64,000 nt of DNA from Candidatus Hydrogenedentota bacterium (lineage in GTDB: Bacteria > Hydrogenedentota > Hydrogenedentia > Hydrogenedentales > JAGMZX01), in the NCBI GenBank assembly GCA_029556545.1, contig JAKQEQ010000193.1, positions 231,449 to 295,448 on the forward strand, read 5' to 3'. How positions within the stretch are numbered: the first letter of the stretch is position 1; the number at the start of each line of letters is the position of its first letter. A program made the translations under genes and the position numbers. Under the pieces are notes generated by a model that did no database searches, was not told the origin of the DNA, and worked only from the letters and a program-made list of their open reading frames with translations. Shown here one piece after another: positions 60,845-64,000 of this stretch.

Positions 60845-61976
60845 CTAGCGTGCACGCCCGTTAGCAAACCAATCACGGGGAGCAATGGAGCTACTTGGTT
60901 TCGAGTGCTTCCCTGTCGTTATCAGAACATATTCATCCAGGACATCGAGGGCGTCCGCAGAATACGTATAATCCAGGAAATTCAGGTTCCAGAGTCCTGA
61001 GGATCGTATTCGTTCATCGGGGCTGAATCGCCCAAGCCACGTCGGAGACGGTTCATCAAGTGGCTCGGGTTGGCCGCCAAGCATTCCGATTAGGTTGCGT
61101 TCGAGATAGGCACGGTCACTCGATGGGGAGGCGTCGTCCACTACCGCCAGCCACAGAACGCGCATTGCAGCGATATGCGCTGATACCCTCCGCTCCAGGT
61201 TTTCCTCAGCCTTACGAACCGCTTCTGTTGTCGATTGCCCTACGCCCCACGAGGCAACAGCCAGATCGGAATTCTTGCTGGCGATTGCCGCGACCCTCGC
61301 TGGTTCCCCGATGGGTACGTAAACGGTTCCACAGGGTGGTCTTAGAACCGTGACTTACTGCGTGAGTGCCGATCCGAACGACGCGCGGTTCCGTCGAGCC
61401 AGTTCTCACTTCACCAGGTTCAAAGAAGAAGTAGACGCCACGCTTCGGCCATCCTTGGCGGCCAGTCGCCTGTGACATCAAGCGCTCTCCGCCAAGCGCA
61501 GATCTCAGTCGGTGGAGGCTCCTGTAGAGGCGGTCCACATCGCGGTCTTGATGCGGCAACTCCATCTGCCGCGAGAGCCATTGGAGTTGACAGCCTATTC
61601 GCAGTCCCTCCATCGGCACCTTGACGCGGCAGCCATAATTAGTCAAGAGAGGCGCCAGCCCTTCTCGGTATCGCTCCCCAGCGAGAATTGTAACCAGATC
61701 GCCGGGTCTAATTCGCCGGCGAAGTTCGGACCAGACCTTGCCCGTCCATTCAACTCGCTCTTGCCGCGACTTCGTGTTGAGTGTCTCCTCATATGGTTCG
61801 ATAACATCCGTTGGCGTGACCAAGCCGTACTTTGCCGAGAGTATGAACCAAGAATCGCAGTGCTGCGTTACGTAGTCACGAGACTTGGTGAAAAGAGGCG
61901 AGTCATACAGGTCCTTCGCCTCGCCGGCAGTTCGGCGCTTCTTACGCACACAGCATATCAGGCCTATATGCGCCAT
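60845..61976 (-). pseudogene. DUF6884/GIY-YIG-like gene broken by an internal deletion
   Basis: Two frames together make one protein. The first (61976 to 61212) begins MAHIGLICCVRKKRRTAGEA, has DUF6884-type motifs (WFILSAKYGLVTPTDVIEPY, VTILAGERYREGL) and then KRGVYFFFEPGEVRTGSTEP, RIGTHAVSHGSKTTLWNRLR. It then derails into CCLVGRRAIDNRSGS. In the next frame the homologous C-terminal part continues: DLAVASWGVGQSTTEAVRK, MRVLWLAVVDDASPSSDRAY, PTWLGRFSPDERIRSSGLWN, ending at 60845. The jump occurs around 61284-61291. The word GCGGCAAT there can be read as Gly-Asn in one frame and as Ala-Ala-Ile in the other. A deletion of about 40 nt between copies of that word would explain the break. Codon use is less GC-rich than neighbours, suggesting horizontal acquisition. 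Function unknown; some relatives look like GIY-YIG nucleases. Confidence 0.7.
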
Positions 61977-62019
61977 CTTGGGCTATCCGCCATGTCGTGT
62001 AGTATGCCAAGAATAGGAG

Positions 62020-62038
62020 CGGGGGCATCTTGCCCCCG
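62020..62038. repeat. REP-like palindrome (CGGGGGCA-TCT-TGCCCCCG)
   Basis: A perfect 8-bp-arm hairpin with a 3-nt loop, between the broken DUF6884 gene and the SDR stop. It shares the GGCATCYTGCC core with 45458-45476. Confidence 0.75.
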
Positions 62039-62090
62039 ATAATGTGTGTCGGGACGCCCCGGCTCCTGTTCGAGTAGTGTCCGCACTTTC

Positions 62091-62849
62091 TTATACCGCG
62101 GTGCCGCCGTCGCAGGTGAGGACGGCGCCGGTGGTGTAGCTGGCTGCGTCGGAAGCGAGGAAGACGGCGGCGCCGACCATTTCGTCGGGCTGGGCGTGGC
62201 GGCCCAAGGGCGCGCGCTGGATGTAGTGGTCGTGGATTTCGGGGGTGTCGATGAGGACCTTCGAGAAGTAAGTTTCAGTGAGTCCGGGGCAGAGGCAGTT
62301 GCAGCGGACGTTCGATCCGCCGAGCTCGCGGGCGAGGGCCTTGGTCAGCATGACGACGGCGGCCTTGGTCATCGAGTAGACGCCCATCATGGGCGAGGGG
62401 GTGAGGCCCTCGATGGACGCGACATTGATGATCGAGCCGCCGTTCTGCTCGACCATCATCTGGGCCGCGCGCTGCGCGACGAGGAAATACCCTTTGCAGT
62501 TGACCTCGAAGGTCTTGTCGTAGGCCGCTTCGGGGGCGGCGATGATCGGGCCGAAATAGGGGTTCGTGGCCGCGTTGTTGACGAGCACGTCGAGCCGGCC
62601 GCATTCGGAGCGGATGCGCGCGAAGAGCGCGTCCACCTGGTCCGCTTTGCCGACGTGACAGGCGATGGCGACGGCGTTGCCGCCGTCGGCCCGGATGGCC
62701 TGGGCCACGGCGTCCACGCCCTCCTGCTTGCGCGAGCAGAGGACGACGGACGCGCCCTGTTTCGCGAAGCCTTTCGCGATTGCCTCGCCGATGCCGCGGC
62801 TCGCGCCGGTGACCAGCGCGGTCTTGCCCGTGAGATCAAACATCGCCAT
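62091..62849 (-). CDS. Short-chain dehydrogenase/reductase (SDR)
   Basis: 252 aa from the ATG at 62849, selected because AAGGAG lies 8 nt upstream. Cofactor motif TGASRGIGEAIAKG (about residues 13-26), NNAATNP (about 90), catalytic Ser in IINVASIEG, and Tyr-Lys in VYSMTKAAV (about 155-159). The C-terminus ends AVLTCDGGTAV as in classical SDRs with an NNAG-type core. NAD(P)H-dependent reduction or oxidation of a hydroxyl; the substrate is not evident, although the sulfatase neighbour suggests sugar or lipid catabolism. Its start overlaps the previous gene's stop by 14 nt, so translation is coupled in an operon. Confidence 0.93.
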   Translation of the reverse strand: MAMFDLTGKTALVTGASRGIGEAIAKGFAKQGASVVLCSRKQEGVDAVAQAIRADGGNAVAIACHVGKADQVDALFARIRSECGRLDVLVNNAATNPYFGPIIAAPEAAYDKTFEVNCKGYFLVAQRAAQMMVEQNGGSIINVASIEGLTPSPMMGVYSMTKAAVVMLTKALARELGGSNVRCNCLCPGLTETYFSKVLIDTPEIHDHYIQRAPLGRHAQPDEMVGAAVFLASDAASYTTGAVLTCDGGTAV

Positions 62850-63180
62850 CTTCGGTTCTCCTTGCTTCATCCGCGGGGATCGCGTCGGGCAGGAAGTCCG
62901 GCGGTTCCAAGCGGCTGTGTTCCCGAATTTCGTAAAGGCTGCCCGAACCGCGCTGCCTGTAGCGTCTGTACATGCCCGGCCCGAACAGCGCCGCAAGCAT
63001 ACCGAAGAAGGCGACGGAAACCCAATACTCGCGCAGGATCAGCAGTTGGAAGAAATCCGGCTCGCGAGCGGCGGTTACGAACGATACTGTCGCCGCCGCA
63101 CTCAGTACGACCGTTCCGGCGAAGTACAGGACGCGCGTGAGCAGGTCCGCGATGCGGTCCGCCCAATCGAAGCGCATCAT
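62836..63180 (-). CDS. 114-aa protein with two membrane spans
   Basis: ATG at 63180 (63177 also possible) with GGGGAGGA 7 nt upstream. Two hydrophobic segments are visible: VLYFAGTVVLSAAATVSFV (about 16-34) and REYWVSVAFFGMLAALFGP (about 50-68). A basic motif MYRRYRQRGS and an acidic cytoplasmic-looking tail follow. The frame stays open upstream, but there it only shadows the sulfatase gene. No family recognised. Lying between a sulfatase and an SDR, overlapping the latter, it could be an accessory membrane protein. Confidence 0.75.
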   Translation of the reverse strand: MMRFDWADRIADLLTRVLYFAGTVVLSAAATVSFVTAAREPDFFQLLILREYWVSVAFFGMLAALFGPGMYRRYRQRGSGSLYEIREHSRLEPPDFLPDAIPADEARRTEDGDV

Positions 63181-63278
63181 GCTCGTATCCTCCCCTGGGC
63201 CAGTCCGTTTGAGGCCCTCACCCGTAACTACACCCAAGATGCCCCGATCATTCGGGAGACCGAAGGCGCGGCGGTTCG

Positions 63279-64000
63279 TCAGGCGTTCTCTTGTTTCGGG
63301 TAATTGGGCGAGTACAGCATCGATGCGGGCCGGGGCGCGAGCTTGCCGTTGCGGACCCATTCTTCGCCGCGCGGTTCGAGGTGCGCGACGAGGCGCGCGC
63401 GCCATTCTTCGAGGAGGGTCCTGGCCCGGGAGTTGCCCGCGAGGTCGCGCTCTTCGCCGGGGTCGTTCCGCAGGTCGAAGAGTTGCTCCCGGTCGCCGAA
63501 GGCGTCGTATATGTATTTTGTCTCGCCGTCCGTCAGGGCGCACCAGTGATTGCTCTTGTCGTAGCAGATGTCATGTTCGAGGTCGATGTATTCGCGCCAG
63601 GCGGTTGCCTCGCCGCGGACGAGGCCAAGGAGGCTCGCTCCGTCGATGGGGGCCGGCGGCGCCGTTCCGGCGGTGTCGAGGAAGGTGGCGAGCACGTCGC
63701 GGATTTCGACGGGTTCCTCGCGGACCTGGCCGCGCGGCGCGCCGATGCCGCCGGGCCAGCGCAGGATCATCGGGATGCGCGCCGAGGGTTCGTAGGCGTA
63801 GGACTTGCGCCAGAGGTGATGGTCGCCGGTCATGTCGCCGTGGTCCGATAGGAAGAGCACGAGCGTCCGCGCGGCTTCGCCCCGTCGGTCGAGCTCATCA
63901 AGAATCCGGCCGATCTGCTCATCGATGAAGCTGACGGCGCCATAGTAGCCCTGCCTCGACTCACGCGCCTGCCCCGCTCCAAGGTCGCCCCACCATGTGT
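63279..64000 (-). CDS. Sulfatase (alkaline-phosphatase superfamily), C-terminal part
   Basis: The frame is open to the right edge, so the N-terminus with the Cys/Ser-x-Pro-x-Arg modification motif is outside the window. The visible part starts WWGDLGAGQARESRQGYYGA, continues VSFIDEQIGRILDEL, then LVLFLSDHGDMTGDHHLWRK (conserved sulfatase metal motif SDHGD), IPMILRWPGG, and the C-terminal NHWCALTDGETKYIYDAFGD, EQLFDLRNDPGEERDLAGN. These are standard for formylglycine-dependent sulfatases. Likely exported and acting on sulfated glycans or choline-type esters. It is first (in transcription order) of the three genes at this edge, 98 nt before the membrane protein start. Confidence 0.93.
   Translation of the reverse strand, partial: TWWGDLGAGQARESRQGYYGAVSFIDEQIGRILDELDRRGEAARTLVLFLSDHGDMTGDHHLWRKSYAYEPSARIPMILRWPGGIGAPRGQVREEPVEIRDVLATFLDTAGTAPPAPIDGASLLGLVRGEATAWREYIDLEHDICYDKSNHWCALTDGETKYIYDAFGDREQLFDLRNDPGEERDLAGNSRARTLLEEWRARLVAHLEPRGEEWVRNGKLAPRPASMLYSPNYPKQENA

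Noticed and set aside
62836..63543. A 235-codon version of the two-TM protein
   Set aside because: The first half is antisense-like low-complexity overlap with the sulfatase frame; the ribosome binding site and membrane protein begin at 63180.

Overview
This is a GC-rich bacterial chromosome segment. Several secreted proteins carry long Glu-Gly (EGEGEG) linkers. The window also has dockerin-like modules reading LTELLRLIQFYNS, a DUF1559-type pseudopilin, cohesin-like domains and glycoside hydrolases. That combination points to the Planctomycetes/Verrucomicrobia/Lentisphaerae neighbourhood, most likely Candidatus Hydrogenedentota. This placement is an inference from protein style; no rRNA or tRNA gene was seen.

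Layout. (1) 1-2399 (-): a secreted glycoside-hydrolase-like protein running off the left edge, followed by a 41-codon membrane peptide gene at 2553-2678 (-). (2) 2856-31675 (+): a promoter, a leader of about 380 nt, then five co-directional exported proteins. They are a cohesin/IPT/Ig/FN3 protein, a protein with an N-terminal PGWN domain, a giant mosaic protein of 4,711 aa, a 2,316-aa SpvB/VCBS/RHS protein resembling TcB-TcC toxin subunits, and a dockerin-cohesin-Ig protein with a C-terminal anchor. (3) 31685-38550: a NUDIX plus metallo-beta-lactamase fusion (-), priA (+), a small lipoprotein (+) and a metallophosphoesterase with a CBM9-like tail (+). (4) 42368-38557 (-): a promoter and a four-gene operon (secreted protein, TPR lipoprotein, two short secretin-type proteins). 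(5) 42879-54773: a GH42-like secreted protein (+), two tandem CCG-domain Fe-S oxidoreductases (-), rmuC (+), a BNR/dockerin surface protein (+) and a GNAT acetyltransferase (+). (6) 54795-57032 (-): a pseudopilin and a class-V aminotransferase. (7) 57165-60716 (+): promoter, recO, lepA, lepB. (8) 60845-61976 (-): a frame-broken DUF6884-type gene of different composition. (9) 62091-64000 (-): SDR, two-TM protein and the C-terminal part of a sulfatase, in one operon.

The standout is region 2. A giant FG-GAP/Calx-beta protein ends in a coiled-coil/beta layout like a TcA subunit and sits 46 nt upstream of an SpvB-RHS gene. It is flanked by cohesin- and dockerin-bearing exported proteins that could attach it to a surface. 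Domain modules are shuffled between loci: a MAM-like domain plus EGEGEG linker occurs in two distant genes, and a PGWN domain occurs in two genes of the cluster. Short perfect or near-perfect palindromes sit in many of the intergenic gaps.
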